Assembly (NCBI RefSeq): GCF_002964705.1
Contig: NZ_PQCD01000036.1
Span: 38,795-102,794 of the forward strand
DNA length: 64,000 nucleotides
Origin: Pseudoalteromonas sp. T1lg75
GTDB taxonomy: Bacteria; Pseudomonadota; Gammaproteobacteria; Enterobacterales; Alteromonadaceae
Direction: 5' to 3'
Below the pieces are notes generated by a model. It was not told the origin of the DNA, did no database searches, and saw nothing but the letters and a program-made list of their open reading frames with translations. The position numbers were made by a program, and so were the translations under genes. Shown here piece by piece: positions 10,122 through 19,202 of this stretch; within the stretch, counting starts at the first letter, position 1; each line of letters begins with the position of its first letter.

Positions 10122-10148
10122 AAGCTCGGTTATGACCGAGCTTTTTTT
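10122..10148 (+). terminator. Rho-independent terminator after fabF, abutting the pabC start
   Basis: AAGCTCGGT-TATG-ACCGAGCTT, a perfect 9-base-pair stem, followed by a T run (10142-10148). The next base begins the pabC ATG, so the terminator occupies the space where the pabC ribosome-binding site should be. Confidence 0.85.
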
Positions 10149-10961
10149 ATGACTAAAACTATTATAAATGGCCAGCCGGGGCACCTGATTGATATTAAGG
10201 ATCGTGGCTTAAACTACGGCGATGGTTTTTTTACCACCGCCAAAGTGGTCGACGGCCAGGTTCAGCTTTGGCCCTTACACCGCGCTCGTTTAAGTGAATG
10301 TGCTCGACGTTTGGGTTTTGGGGAATTGGATTTTGTTGCCCTGGAGCAGGATGTGACTCAGCTGCTTGGTAGTAACCAGGCCCTTGCCGAGGAGCCCGCG
10401 GTACTCAAGGTGTTGTATACCCGAGGCAGTGGTGGGCGAGGTTATGCTCCCCCCAGTGATGTGCAGCCCACACGCGTGCTTAGCCTGTTGCCTTACCCGA
10501 GTGCCTATCAGGGGATAGCGCAAAAGGGCCTGAGCCTCTCTGTCGCCAAAACACGCTTGGCGCAACAGCCCTTGTTGGCCGGTTTGAAAACCCTCAATCG
10601 TCTAGAGCAGGTCTTTATTAAGCAAGAAGCGGCACAGCAGAGCAGTGATGACTTACTGGTGCTAGATACCACAGACAAGGTGATTGAAACCTCCAGTGCC
10701 AATTTGCTGGTGTACAAGCAAGGGCAGTGGTATACGCCAAGCTTAGAGCAGGCTGGGATACAGGGGGTGTATTTAACGCATCTGCAACAACGCCTGCCAA
10801 TAATCAGTTGTCAGCTTAATTTGGCCCAGGTATTGTCGATGGATGCGGTGTTCTGCTGTAATAGCTTGATGGAGCTGGTGCCTATTACCCGCATCGCCCA
10901 CCATGATTACAACCTCGATATTGCGCTTAGCCTGTTAGTAAAACAAGGGATCAAGGTATGA
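10149..10961 (+). CDS. pabC: Aminodeoxychorismate lyase
   Basis: PLP enzyme that releases p-aminobenzoate and pyruvate from aminodeoxychorismate in folate synthesis; fold-type IV, 270 residues. The N-terminus IINGQPG...DRGLNYGDGFFTTAKV matches PabC; the PLP lysine is expected in GLKTLNRLEQV, and ETSSANLLVYK is the conserved cofactor loop. Start ATG at 10149 gives the correct length but has no free Shine-Dalgarno sequence, because the preceding bases are the 3' arm and T run of a terminator. The stop overlaps the mltG start (ATGA), so pabC, mltG, tmk, holB form one coupled operon. Confidence 0.93.
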   Translation: MTKTIINGQPGHLIDIKDRGLNYGDGFFTTAKVVDGQVQLWPLHRARLSECARRLGFGELDFVALEQDVTQLLGSNQALAEEPAVLKVLYTRGSGGRGYAPPSDVQPTRVLSLLPYPSAYQGIAQKGLSLSVAKTRLAQQPLLAGLKTLNRLEQVFIKQEAAQQSSDDLLVLDTTDKVIETSSANLLVYKQGQWYTPSLEQAGIQGVYLTHLQQRLPIISCQLNLAQVLSMDAVFCCNSLMELVPITRIAHHDYNLDIALSLLVKQGIKV

Positions 10962-11947
10962 TAAGGGTCATTGCCAGTGTGGTGTTACTGGCGTTAGTGC
11001 TTACTGCGGCCGGATACTACCAGTTGCGCCAAGCCATGCAGGCGCCCTTTAATATTGGTCACACGCAGTTGGTGGAAATTCCCAGTGGCACAGGGTTTAA
11101 TCAGTTATGCCGTCAGTGGCAGAGCAAGCAATGGGTCGACGAGTGTTGGCCGCTGCAGGTGCTCGCCAAACTCGATCCTAGCCTCACCGATTTAAAAGCC
11201 GGCGTGTATCAGTTGGTACCGGGTACCGCACTGAGCGCCTTTAGGCAGATCAGTCAGGGGTTGGAGCATGAGTTCAGCTTCACCATTATCGAAGGCGATA
11301 ATTTACGCCAGGTGCTGGCACGTTTGGCTCAAGCAGAATACGTAGATACGCCATTACAATGGGGCGATAGCTTTAATAATCAGCCTCTGGATGAGCGCTT
11401 CGAAGGTAAGTTGTTTCCCGATACCTATCATTATCATGCCCATGAAGATGCTGAGCAGATCCTTTTACGGGCCTATAACAAGATGGAAGTGCAGTTGGCC
11501 GAAATCTGGCAGCAGCGCGACGATAACACGCCATTGCAGAGCGCCTATGAGGCCTTGATCTTGGCCTCGATTATCGAAAAGGAAACCGGGGTTGCCGGCG
11601 AGCGTCCACTCATTGCGTCCGTGTTCGTAAATCGTTTAAACAAGGGCATGCGTTTGCAAACGGATCCCACGGTGATCTATGGTATCGGCCCCGATTTCGA
11701 TGGCGACATTACCCGTGCTCATTTGCGTCAGACCACGCCATACAACACCTATCGTATCAATGGCTTGCCACCAACGCCTATTGCCATGCCATCGCGAAAA
11801 GCCTTGTTGGCAGCGGTGCAGCCAGCGCAATCGGATTATTATTATTTTGTCGCCAAGGGCGATGGCAGCCATCAATTTTCAAAGCGACTGGCGGATCATA
11901 ACCGCGCAGTGCGCCAGTATCAGTTAAGAAGAGCAAATGACAGCTAA
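10958..11947 (+). CDS. mltG: Endolytic murein transglycosylase MltG
   Basis: Inner-membrane lytic transglycosylase that cuts nascent peptidoglycan strands. The 329-residue protein has one N-terminal membrane segment (about residues 3-20), a LysM-like region, and the YceG domain with ASIIEKETG (catalytic Glu), [13 protein letters not shown], and [12 protein letters not shown]. The start ATG overlaps the pabC stop by 4 bases and the 3' end overlaps tmk by 11 bases, as in E. coli (pabC-yceG-tmk). Confidence 0.95.
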   Translation: MIRVIASVVLLALVLTAAGYYQLRQAMQAPFNIGHTQLVEIPSGTGFNQLCRQWQSKQWVDECWPLQVLAKLDPSLTDLKAGVYQLVPGTALSAFRQISQGLEHEFSFTIIEGDNLRQVLARLAQAEYVDTPLQWGDSFNNQPLDERFEGKLFPDTYHYHAHEDAEQILLRAYNKMEVQLAEIWQQRDDNTPLQSAYEALILASIIEKETGVAGERPLIASVFVNRLNKGMRLQTDPTVIYGIGPDFDGDITRAHLRQTTPYNTYRINGLPPTPIAMPSRKALLAAVQPAQSDYYYFVAKGDGSHQFSKRLADHNRAVRQYQLRRANDS

Positions 11948-12560
11948 GTTTATTGTGATTGAGGGTCTAGAGGGCAGTGGTAAGTCCACCGCCATGAAGG
12001 TCTGTGCCGAGCTATTAACGAAAGCGGGTGTTGATTTTATCACCACTCGAGAGCCAGGCGGCACCCCGGTGGCAGAACAATTGCGAACTGTGGTAAAAGA
12101 ATGCCAGGACGAGCAGGTGAGCACCCAAACCGAACTGCTGCTAATGTATGCGGCGCGCTCTCAATTGGTGGAAAATGTAATTCGCCCGGCGCTGATGCAG
12201 GGCACCTGGGTGCTTGGCGATCGTCACGATTTATCGTCTCAGGCTTATCAGGGCGGGGGCCGAGAGGTCGATGCCGAGGTGATGCGTTTTCTTGGCAATT
12301 ATGTCCTAGACGGGCTACGCCCGGATTTGACCTTGTATCTCGACATCGAGCCGGCCCTAGGCCTTGAGCGAGCCCGTGGTCGGGGTGAGCTGGATCGCAT
12401 CGAACAGGAAGACCTGTCGTTTTTTGAGCGCACGCGAGAGCGTTATTTGGCCTTGGCGCATGCAGATGACAGCATTCATATAATCGATGCCAGTCAAAGC
12501 ATGGAGCAAGTGCATCAGGCTTTGGCCGATGTGCTGGTGCCCTTCTTAGCGGAGCAATAA
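11937..12560 (+). CDS. tmk: Thymidylate kinase
   Basis: Phosphorylates dTMP to dTDP. 207 residues: P-loop GLEGSGKST at 10-18, the dTMP-binding TREPGGTP, the [14 protein letters not shown] motif and the lid region [11 protein letters not shown]. Starts inside the mltG 3' end (11-base overlap), and its last stop-codon base is the first base of the holB ATG, so it is translationally coupled at both ends. Confidence 0.96.
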   Translation: MTAKFIVIEGLEGSGKSTAMKVCAELLTKAGVDFITTREPGGTPVAEQLRTVVKECQDEQVSTQTELLLMYAARSQLVENVIRPALMQGTWVLGDRHDLSSQAYQGGGREVDAEVMRFLGNYVLDGLRPDLTLYLDIEPALGLERARGRGELDRIEQEDLSFFERTRERYLALAHADDSIHIIDASQSMEQVHQALADVLVPFLAEQ

Positions 12561-13459
12561 TGTACCCCTGGCTTAGCAATGTACAGCAGCAATATGCCCA
12601 ACAGCAGCAACAGGGGCGATTGCACCATGCCCATTTACTTTATGGCGCTGAGGGCGTGGGTAAAGGCGTATTGGCTGAGCAGTTATGTAAGGCCTTACTG
12701 TGTGAGCAGGCCGAACAAATGCACCCTTGTGGCCAATGCAAGGGCTGCAAACTAATTGCTGCCGGGACGCATCCAGACTTACTTATGCTCAGTGGAGAGG
12801 GAAGCAGCATAGGTGTCGATGCCATACGCGCCATCAGCGACTTTGTCCAACACAGTGCCCAGCAAGGCGGCGCCAAATGCGTGATTATTCCTAATGCCCA
12901 GCGTATGACCGTGGCCGCCAGCAATGCCCTGTTAAAAACCCTGGAAGAGCCTAATAACCATTGTTATTTGTGGTTGCTTAGCCCAGGTACGGCTAATTTA
13001 TCGGCCACCATCTTAAGCCGCTGCGCCAAGCAACAGATCTCGGTGCAAGACGATGCTCATTTGGATGCCTGGTTGCAACAGTATGCCCATGAAGCCATAC
13101 AGCAGCCCTTTGCCGTGCACTTTAAAACTCAGCCCTTGTTGTTGCGCCAATGGCAAGAAAACGACGAGCTGGGGCAAATCCAAAGCTTATACCAAGCGCT
13201 GTATGAGCAGCAATTAGCGGTTAACGAACAAAAGCTGGTTGATATTTTGACGCAAAACTCACAATATATTGCTATCTTTAGGCTGTTCGTAAGCCAGTTT
13301 CTATTACACAGGTCCCAGCAGGGGTTGCCCTTTGCGGCTTTTGAACGCTGTTATAGGCAGTTACAACACTTTAGTGAACAGGTAACGCAGACCCCAGGAC
13401 TTAATATGACTTTAGCACTGGCACAGCTGTTGCGTGTGTTAAAACAAGAATTAGGATAA
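12560..13459 (+). CDS. holB: DNA polymerase III subunit delta'
   Basis: Part of the clamp-loader that places the beta clamp on DNA. 299 residues with the RuvB-like AAA+ fold: degenerate P-loop GAEGVGKG at 29-36, zinc ligands C48, C57, C60, C63 (the CxxCxxC cluster), and the NALLKTLEEPN motif followed by the SRC motif. Starts at the last base of the tmk stop codon region. Followed 13 bases later by pilZ. Confidence 0.94.
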   Translation: MYPWLSNVQQQYAQQQQQGRLHHAHLLYGAEGVGKGVLAEQLCKALLCEQAEQMHPCGQCKGCKLIAAGTHPDLLMLSGEGSSIGVDAIRAISDFVQHSAQQGGAKCVIIPNAQRMTVAASNALLKTLEEPNNHCYLWLLSPGTANLSATILSRCAKQQISVQDDAHLDAWLQQYAHEAIQQPFAVHFKTQPLLLRQWQENDELGQIQSLYQALYEQQLAVNEQKLVDILTQNSQYIAIFRLFVSQFLLHRSQQGLPFAAFERCYRQLQHFSEQVTQTPGLNMTLALAQLLRVLKQELG

Positions 13460-13472
13460 CAAAGGAGCCGTT

Positions 13473-13799
13473 GTGCAAGAGCTACTTGTAGAATTAGACG
13501 ATCTGGATGAATTATATCGTTGTTATATGCCTTATCTAAAAACCGGTGGTTTGTTTGTACGCACAAACATGAGCTATGAAATGGGGCAGTCTTTGGCGTT
13601 GCGCGTGAGCTTACCCGACTCCCTCGAGGAAGAGGTGGTGACGGGCAAGGTAGTGTGGGTGACCCCAATCGGCGCGCAAAGCTCAAACCCGCCAGGTATC
13701 GGCATCGGTTTTATTGACGACAAAGTGCACCTGCGTGACAAAATCGAAAAGATGCTCGGGACTTTGTTAAACTCCGGCCACCCCACATACACCATGTAA
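13473..13799 (+). CDS. pilZ: Type IV pilus PilZ-type protein
   Basis: PilZ-domain protein needed for type IV pilus assembly in Pseudomonas, where the gene also lies between holB and tatD. 108 residues, start GTG at 13473 after the strong AAAGGAG (13461-13467). Visible: the YLKTGGLFVRT strand region, GKVVWVTP and PPGIGIGFID. The N-terminal RxxxR c-di-GMP-binding motif of other PilZ proteins is absent, so it probably does not bind c-di-GMP, like Pseudomonas PilZ. The C-terminal YTM is conserved in this subgroup. A hairpin (13796-13814, GTAAGGCC/GGCCTTAC) covers the stop codon. Confidence 0.88.
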   Translation: MQELLVELDDLDELYRCYMPYLKTGGLFVRTNMSYEMGQSLALRVSLPDSLEEEVVTGKVVWVTPIGAQSSNPPGIGIGFIDDKVHLRDKIEKMLGTLLNSGHPTYTM

Positions 13800-13833
13800 G
13801 GCCTTCGGCCTTACATTCACATTGCAGTAACTC

Positions 13834-14613
13834 ATGATTGTAGATTCCCACTGCCACCTAGACAGGTTGGACTTCGATAAACTCGGCGAGGATTTGCCGA
13901 GTGTATTAGCTCAGGCTCGCGCCAAGGATGTAGAACACTTTTTATGTGTGAGCGTAACCTTGCAGCAGTTTCCGCAGATGTTGGAAAAAATTGCTGCCTT
14001 CGACGATGTCTCCGCTTCTTGCGGGGTGCACCCGTTAGATCAAAAAGATGCTTTGGATATCGACCTGTTGCGCCGTTTGGCGGTGCATGACAAGGTGGTT
14101 GCCATAGGTGAAACCGGGTTGGATTACTACTACAGTGGTGAAACTAAGCAGGTTCAGCAAGAGAGTTTTGTCGGCCATATTCAGGTGGCCAATGAGCTGA
14201 ATAAGCCGCTGATTATTCATACCCGAGACGCCAAAGCCGACACCATAAATTTGATGCGCGAGCATAATGCCGAGCGTTGTGGTGGGGTGCTGCATTGCTT
14301 CACCGAAGACCTGGACATGGCGAAACAGGCCATGGATCTGGGTTTTTATATTTCCATTTCAGGCATCGTCACCTTCCGTAATGCAGAGCAGTTGCGAGAG
14401 GTGGTTAAGCAGGTGCCTCTGGAGCGCTTGCTGATTGAAACCGACTCACCCTATTTGGCGCCGGTGCCGCATCGCGGTAAAACCAACCAACCCGCCTATG
14501 TACAGGATGTGGCCTACTTTATTGCCGACCTCAAAGGGGTGAGCTATAAAGAGTTGGCGAACGCTACTACGGATAACTTCTATCGTTTATTTAACGGTAT
14601 TAACAGGCGCTAA
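13834..14613 (+). CDS. ycfH: TatD-family metal-dependent DNase (YcfH-like)
   Basis: TIM-barrel amidohydrolase-like nuclease, 259 residues. Metal-binding motif HCHLDRLDF at the N-terminus, GETGLDYYY (Glu ligand), IIHTRDA and HCFTEDL (His ligands), and ETDSPYLAP (Asp ligand). The closest family is YcfH, which in E. coli also follows holB. The precise role (DNA repair or turnover) is not settled by sequence. Confidence 0.93.
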   Translation: MIVDSHCHLDRLDFDKLGEDLPSVLAQARAKDVEHFLCVSVTLQQFPQMLEKIAAFDDVSASCGVHPLDQKDALDIDLLRRLAVHDKVVAIGETGLDYYYSGETKQVQQESFVGHIQVANELNKPLIIHTRDAKADTINLMREHNAERCGGVLHCFTEDLDMAKQAMDLGFYISISGIVTFRNAEQLREVVKQVPLERLLIETDSPYLAPVPHRGKTNQPAYVQDVAYFIADLKGVSYKELANATTDNFYRLFNGINRR

Positions 14614-14633
14614 GGATTGATGGGGCCAATATT

Positions 14634-16475
14634 GTGACAGAACTTCCTCTGCTCCTGCTTGGCCCTTTGCTTCGTCGCGCCGAGCCCGAGCTTATTCGCC
14701 TGCAGCTGGCGACCTCTAAGGCGATCAACCCACGATTAGAGCTAAGCGGCGTCGAGCTGTATCAGCAGGTAGACATGTGCCGTCTTGGCGAGCACTTGTA
14801 CCTTTACAGCCTGACCCTTACGCCACGCAAAGGGACCTTTGCTACGGACCTGGCCATCGCCTACGAGCTGTTTGATGGCCTCGTGCGCATAGATTTAAGT
14901 GCGTTTTGCTACCCCGGTCACGCCAGCCCGACGTTATTAATACCTCAGCAACTTCACTCAGTGCTACATGGCTCTTGTCGCAATCCCCATCATTACAGTG
15001 ACGATGCCCTGGTGCAGGCAGATGAATTGCTGGCGTGCTCCCTAGCGCAAGAAAATGAGGTTCAACGTCCGCAGTTGTTGTTGCTCTCTGGCGATCAGGT
15101 GTATGCCGATGATGTGGCTGGTCCCATGTTACTGGCTATTCATCAGTTGGTTGCCAAGCTGGGTATTTACACCGAATCCATGCCCTTGCTGACTACGAGC
15201 GAGCAGGTGGTCGACGAGCTCTATCGGCGCGCCGAGTTGCTGCCGAAAAAGCCTTGGCAAAAACTGTCAAAGTGGCACAGCGGCTATTGGCTGCGCAAAG
15301 ACGAGCCCCACTTTAGCAGCATTAAAAGTGCCAACCATTTAATTCATTTCGAAGAATTTATTGCGCTGTATTTGTTGAGTTTTAGCGCCGCAAGTTGGCA
15401 ACTGGTCGATTTTGCCCGGCTAGAGCTCGCCGCCGAGCATCCCCAGCAGGAAGTGTTTAGTGCCGAGCGCGAGCATTTGCGTAAATTTGCCGCCAGCCAA
15501 GGGCAGGTGGCGCGGTTGTTGGCGCACACCAGCACCTTAATGATTTTCGACGATCATGACGTCACCGATGATTGGAACCTCACCGCTAATTGGGAGCAAG
15601 CGGTGTATACCCATGGCGCCAGCCGCGGCATAATATGCAATGCCATGTTGGCCTACGCCCTGTTTCAGGGCTGGGGGAATACGGATGCGAAACAGGACTG
15701 GCCTTTTTTCTCCTTAGTCAATGACGCCTTGCAAGATAATAATTGGCATTTGAAGGGCGGCTATAAGCCCTTGCTGCATTACGATTACTGGCATTATGAG
15801 CTCCCCACCGTACCTAAGGTCGTGGTGCTCGATACCCGTACCCATAGGTGGCGAAACGAGCAGGACTTTAATGAGCCATCCGGCCTCTTGGACTGGGAGC
15901 GACTATTAGAGCTAGAGAGCACCCTGGAAGGCTGCGACAAGGTTTTGCTGGTTTCCCCGGCGCCAGTGTTTGGGGTTAAATCCATCGAGGCGATACAGGC
16001 GCTGTTTACCCTGTGCGGTAAGCCCTTAATGGTGGATTGTGAAAACTGGATGGCCCATGAGGGCTCGGCGAAAAAGTTACTCGATATCTTCCGGCGCTTA
16101 GAAACACCGGAAGAAACCATCATTCTTTCCGGCGATGTGCATTATTCCTTTTGCTTCTCCGTCAAGGCGCGCTTTGGCGAGCGCGACAACCGTATTTGGC
16201 AGCTGACTGCCAGTGGCATTAAGAATGAGTTTCCTCGTAAGTTGATCAACTTTTTGGATAAGCTTGACTCCATACTCTACTCGCCGCGCAGCCCCTTGAA
16301 TATGTTTACCAAACGTTGGCAAATGAAGGTCGATAAGCACGATACCACCACGGGTCCGCAGAAACATTTGGTGAGTCAGGCGGCGATCAGTCTGATTGAG
16401 TTGGAGCAGGGCGAGCTAAACCGCTATCGGCTGCTGCACAGCGACGGCAGCTGCACCGAGTATGAACTCGATTAA
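14634..16475 (+). CDS. PhoD-like metallophosphatase, no export signal
   Basis: 613-residue protein with the PhoD-type metallophosphatase core: HGSCR (112-116), LSGDQVYADD (152-160), IFDDHDVTDDWN (about 304-315) and LSGDVHYSF (about 498-506), which together supply the dinuclear metal site. Residues 1-100 form a separate beta-rich N-terminal domain. Canonical PhoD enzymes are Tat-exported, but no twin-arginine or Sec signal is visible here, so this protein is probably cytoplasmic. Start GTG at 14634 follows AAGGATTGATGGGG. Substrate unknown; phosphodiester or nucleotide-like compounds are possible. It starts 20 bases after tatD and may share its transcript. Confidence 0.82.
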   Translation: MTELPLLLLGPLLRRAEPELIRLQLATSKAINPRLELSGVELYQQVDMCRLGEHLYLYSLTLTPRKGTFATDLAIAYELFDGLVRIDLSAFCYPGHASPTLLIPQQLHSVLHGSCRNPHHYSDDALVQADELLACSLAQENEVQRPQLLLLSGDQVYADDVAGPMLLAIHQLVAKLGIYTESMPLLTTSEQVVDELYRRAELLPKKPWQKLSKWHSGYWLRKDEPHFSSIKSANHLIHFEEFIALYLLSFSAASWQLVDFARLELAAEHPQQEVFSAEREHLRKFAASQGQVARLLAHTSTLMIFDDHDVTDDWNLTANWEQAVYTHGASRGIICNAMLAYALFQGWGNTDAKQDWPFFSLVNDALQDNNWHLKGGYKPLLHYDYWHYELPTVPKVVVLDTRTHRWRNEQDFNEPSGLLDWERLLELESTLEGCDKVLLVSPAPVFGVKSIEAIQALFTLCGKPLMVDCENWMAHEGSAKKLLDIFRRLETPEETIILSGDVHYSFCFSVKARFGERDNRIWQLTASGIKNEFPRKLINFLDKLDSILYSPRSPLNMFTKRWQMKVDKHDTTTGPQKHLVSQAAISLIELEQGELNRYRLLHSDGSCTEYELD

Positions 16476-16540
16476 GGTCACAAAAAAGTGGCAATAATTT
16501 ATCGCAACAGCTTGAAACTTATGGTGAAAATTTTCAAAAG

Positions 16541-16655
16541 GAATAAAAAACGCCCAGGACGAATCCGCATTGTCCTGGGCCTAGGGGAATGGCTCTTGAT
16601 GAGCCGTGCGCTAACTAAATAAACTGTTCACATTCATACGGGAGAAGCGAAAGTC
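16541..16655 (-). ncRNA. Candidate small regulatory RNA (about 110 nt), unannotated
   Basis: On the minus strand a promoter-like pair TTCACT (16690-16685), 17 bases, TACAAT (16667-16662) predicts a start near 16655. The predicted RNA has a 5' stem AGAAG/CTTCT (16659-16643), an AU-rich unpaired stretch with UUUAUUUAGUUAG, a hairpin GGCTC-ATCAA-GAGCC (16605-16591) and a 3' terminator stem GTCCTGGGC/GCCCAGGAC (16580-16552) ending in a U run (16550-16545). This is the architecture of an Hfq-binding sRNA. The terminator could instead only serve rsmF, which ends 213 bases upstream on the same strand. Not matched to any family I know. Confidence 0.5.
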
Positions 16656-16661
16656 TTCTTA

Positions 16662-16690
16662 ATTGTAGTTAACGCAGTGCAAAAAGTGAA
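16662..16690 (-). promoter_or_regulatory. Candidate promoter of the intergenic small RNA
   Basis: TTCACT at 16690-16685 and TACAAT at 16667-16662 (read on the minus strand) with exact 17-base spacing. It lies wholly between rsmF and the terminator hairpin, so if active it would make a short independent transcript. Confidence 0.45.
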
Positions 16691-16792
16691 ATAAATCTGA
16701 ACGATTAAATTAACTTTAAAAACAGTGTGTTATAAACTTTTGTGAAAAACTGTAAAAAAAACAGACTGGTTTTTGCTGCTTTTATACCCAAG

Positions 16793-18247
16793 TTATTCCC
16801 AAGTTATTAACCGTCCATCCAGGACCAGATCCCGGGCAAGGGAGTTTTTGATTTTGTTCTTTTGCCACTTCCCCAGACCGACGCTGGCTCCGTTTAAACG
16901 TATGATCACTTCACCTTGGGCCGAACTTGGCTCGCTAAGGCGTACATCTTTGCCATTAAAGTAGTCGGCGCCTTGCTCGGCGGTTAATTCAACGGTGTTT
17001 TTCGTGGCCAGTTTCCCTAGGCAACTGCCAAACTCATGCTCAAGTCGCACGCCATTTTTGTGTGTGGTGCCAATCAAGATACCGATGCGGGAGTATTTAA
17101 CCGCCTCAAACAACTGCACATTCTCTGCATCCGGGAACAGCCATACTTCTTTATCGCGGACATACAGGGTGCCGGGTAAGGCTTTTATCCCAAACTGCTT
17201 TTTAAGATACTGCATAAATTCTTGCAGTTGCTTTGCTGGCATTGGCGTAAAAGGGAAAGCGCCTTTTTTGCTTTTTGGCTCGCTTACCGCCTTGGCACCG
17301 GTTTTCTTAAACTTGGCAATAAAAAAGCCTTCGCTGTCGAATATCTGTGGCCAGATATGCAGATAACCCTCTTTTGTTGCCGCTTTTTCTGCATCGGTAA
17401 ACAAATCATTCAGCGGCTCAACTTCGATTAAGCCGGCAAATTCGTCGAGCAGATACTGGCACACGGCCTGGTTTTCTACCGGGGTCAGGGTACAGGTGGA
17501 GTAGACTAGGGTGCCGCCCACTTTAAGGGCGTGGAAAGCGCTTTTTATCAGCGACTTTTGTACCTCGCTGATATCGATATTCGATTGCAGCGACCAGTTT
17601 TTTAACGCATCGGCATCTTTACGCACTGTGCCTTCGCCAGAGCAGGGTGCATCCAATAAAATGGCGTCGAACATCTCCGGCATATAATCGCCAAATACGG
17701 CGCCATCAAAATGCGTGAGCCCAACATTATGGGCGCCGATGCGTTTAAGCGTCGCACTGAGAGCCTTGAGCCGTGACGATGAATATTCATTGGCAACTAA
17801 AAAGCCCTCATTGTTGAGCATGGCCACCAATTGTGAGGTTTTACTGCCTGGGGCCGCAGCCATATCCAGTACCGTATGGGCTTCGCCTAAGGCATGGTTC
17901 AATGCTTCTTTAAGTGCCGTAGGTGGCAGCATGGAGCTGGCCTCTTGTACATAGATGCAGCCACTTAAGTGCAAATCGGTTCTGCCCAAAGGCAGGGACT
18001 CTTCTTCTTGCTCTGGACGGGTTAGCCAATAACCCTCTTCACACCAAGGCACCGGGGTGATATGCCAACGGCGCTGGTTACATATTTGCTCAAACTCCTC
18101 GGTCGACATCTTTAACGTATTAACTCGCACCGCTCTTTTAAGCGGGGTTTGGCAGGCGTTGATAAAGTCTTCTAGTTCAAGGTGTTCAGGCAAATAGCTT
18201 TTAACATCATCAATAAAAGCTTCGGGGATATAGGTATTGATGTTCAT
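16793..18247 (-). CDS. rsmF: 16S rRNA m5C1407 methyltransferase RsmF
   Basis: SAM-dependent cytosine-5 rRNA methyltransferase. The start ATG at 18247 ([11 protein letters not shown], 484 residues) matches E. coli RsmF in position and in the following [19 protein letters not shown]; the frame extends further upstream but that part does not resemble the family. Motif IV is DAPCSGEG and the catalytic Cys motif is [22 protein letters not shown] is the SAM-binding motif I. A C-terminal PUA-like region follows. At the 3' end an 11-base tandem duplication (CCCAAGTTATT twice, 16788-16809) spans the stop codon. Confidence 0.94.
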   Translation of the reverse strand: MNINTYIPEAFIDDVKSYLPEHLELEDFINACQTPLKRAVRVNTLKMSTEEFEQICNQRRWHITPVPWCEEGYWLTRPEQEEESLPLGRTDLHLSGCIYVQEASSMLPPTALKEALNHALGEAHTVLDMAAAPGSKTSQLVAMLNNEGFLVANEYSSSRLKALSATLKRIGAHNVGLTHFDGAVFGDYMPEMFDAILLDAPCSGEGTVRKDADALKNWSLQSNIDISEVQKSLIKSAFHALKVGGTLVYSTCTLTPVENQAVCQYLLDEFAGLIEVEPLNDLFTDAEKAATKEGYLHIWPQIFDSEGFFIAKFKKTGAKAVSEPKSKKGAFPFTPMPAKQLQEFMQYLKKQFGIKALPGTLYVRDKEVWLFPDAENVQLFEAVKYSRIGILIGTTHKNGVRLEHEFGSCLGKLATKNTVELTAEQGADYFNGKDVRLSEPSSAQGEVIIRLNGASVGLGKWQKNKIKNSLARDLVLDGRLITWE

Positions 18248-18321
18248 AGATATGGACAATGACGGGCAAATAATCTGGCCATAGTGTATCGCATCACCAT
18301 AGTGAATGCCGATGTTTTTAA

Positions 18322-18462
18322 AGTGTCGACATTTTTGTTTCAATTCCACACAAAGCACTAATCTTAGCAGGTATAAATAGAATTTATGTCGACAATACAG
18401 ACTGGCTACGGTTGACAATATCCCCATCCTCTCCCATAGTAGGTGCCAAGATTGTCGACAAT
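18322..18462. promoter_or_regulatory. Three TGTCGACA palindromic operators (prp regulator)
   Basis: Three related palindromes lie in the rsmF/GntR intergenic region: AGTGTCGACATT (18322-18333), TATGTCGACAAT (18385-18396) and the perfect ATTGTCGACAAT (18451-18462). The third sits just before the GntR gene start and after a promoter-like TTGACA (18412-18417) / CATAGT (18435-18440), so it would cover the transcription start. This matches the kind of site described for GntR-type regulators of propionate catabolism, and suggests autorepression of the whole prp operon. The sites nearer rsmF may affect rsmF too. Confidence 0.7.
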
Positions 18463-18473
18463 TTGAGAAAGGC

Positions 18474-19172
18474 GTGAGCAATCAATCCGTGACTAATGAA
18501 TCAATAGAACCGCAAAACCAGGTGACAACCGCAGTAGACCAAGTTTTTGTGGAGCTGCGCCGCGCCATCGTTGAGGGAGACGTGGCACAGGGGTCGAAAA
18601 TTTCCGAACCGGAATTGGCAAAACGCTATGGTGTATCGCGCGCAACCCTGCGTGATGCCCTAAACCGTTTAGAGGCCTGTAATCTGGTTGAGCGCAAAGC
18701 CAATGTGGGTTGTCGCGTGGTGGCCTTGACGCCAGAGCGCCTTATCGAGGTGTATCAGGTGCGTGCCGCCCTCGAGGGTTTGGCCTGTCGGCTTGCCGCA
18801 CAGAACATGACCGACGAGGAAATTGCCAATATTAAAGCCTTGTTAAACAAGCACCTCAATGAGCAACGAGTGAAAGAAGGGGAGTCCTATTACCAAGAGG
18901 CCGGCGACCTGGATTTTCACTACCGCATCATTAAGGGCTCGAAAAACGAGCACCTATTTAATTTGCTAATTCACGATTTATATCAGCTTATTCGCATGTA
19001 CCGAGTGCAAATGGGGATGACGGGCCCTCGAGTTTCCAAAGCATTTGACGAGCATTTGGCTATTATTAACGCCATTGAAAATCGTGATGGCGAATTGGCT
19101 GAGATGTTGATGAAGCGACATATCAGCTATTCAATGAATAACATAGAAAACAAATTTAACGCGGCGCAATAA
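18474..19172 (+). CDS. GntR-family (FadR subfamily) regulator of the methylcitrate operon
   Basis: 232-residue transcription factor. Winged helix-turn-helix at about 35-95 ([25 protein letters not shown]) followed by an FCD ligand-binding domain with [13 protein letters not shown] and the metal/ligand region up to residue 220. Start GTG at 18474 with GAGAAAGG just before it. It is the first gene of the prp operon and lies behind palindromic operators, so it probably represses prpBC-acnD-prpF in response to a methylcitrate-cycle metabolite. It is unrelated to the sigma-54-type PrpR of E. coli although it fills the same role. Confidence 0.88.
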   Translation: MSNQSVTNESIEPQNQVTTAVDQVFVELRRAIVEGDVAQGSKISEPELAKRYGVSRATLRDALNRLEACNLVERKANVGCRVVALTPERLIEVYQVRAALEGLACRLAAQNMTDEEIANIKALLNKHLNEQRVKEGESYYQEAGDLDFHYRIIKGSKNEHLFNLLIHDLYQLIRMYRVQMGMTGPRVSKAFDEHLAIINAIENRDGELAEMLMKRHISYSMNNIENKFNAAQ

Positions 19173-19202
19173 CCGCAACAGTTCACAGAGCAGGAGTTTA
19201 CA

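Noticed and set aside
13796..13814. Hairpin over the pilZ stop codon as an intrinsic terminator
   Set aside because: Stem is strong but no T run follows; noted within the pilZ entry only.
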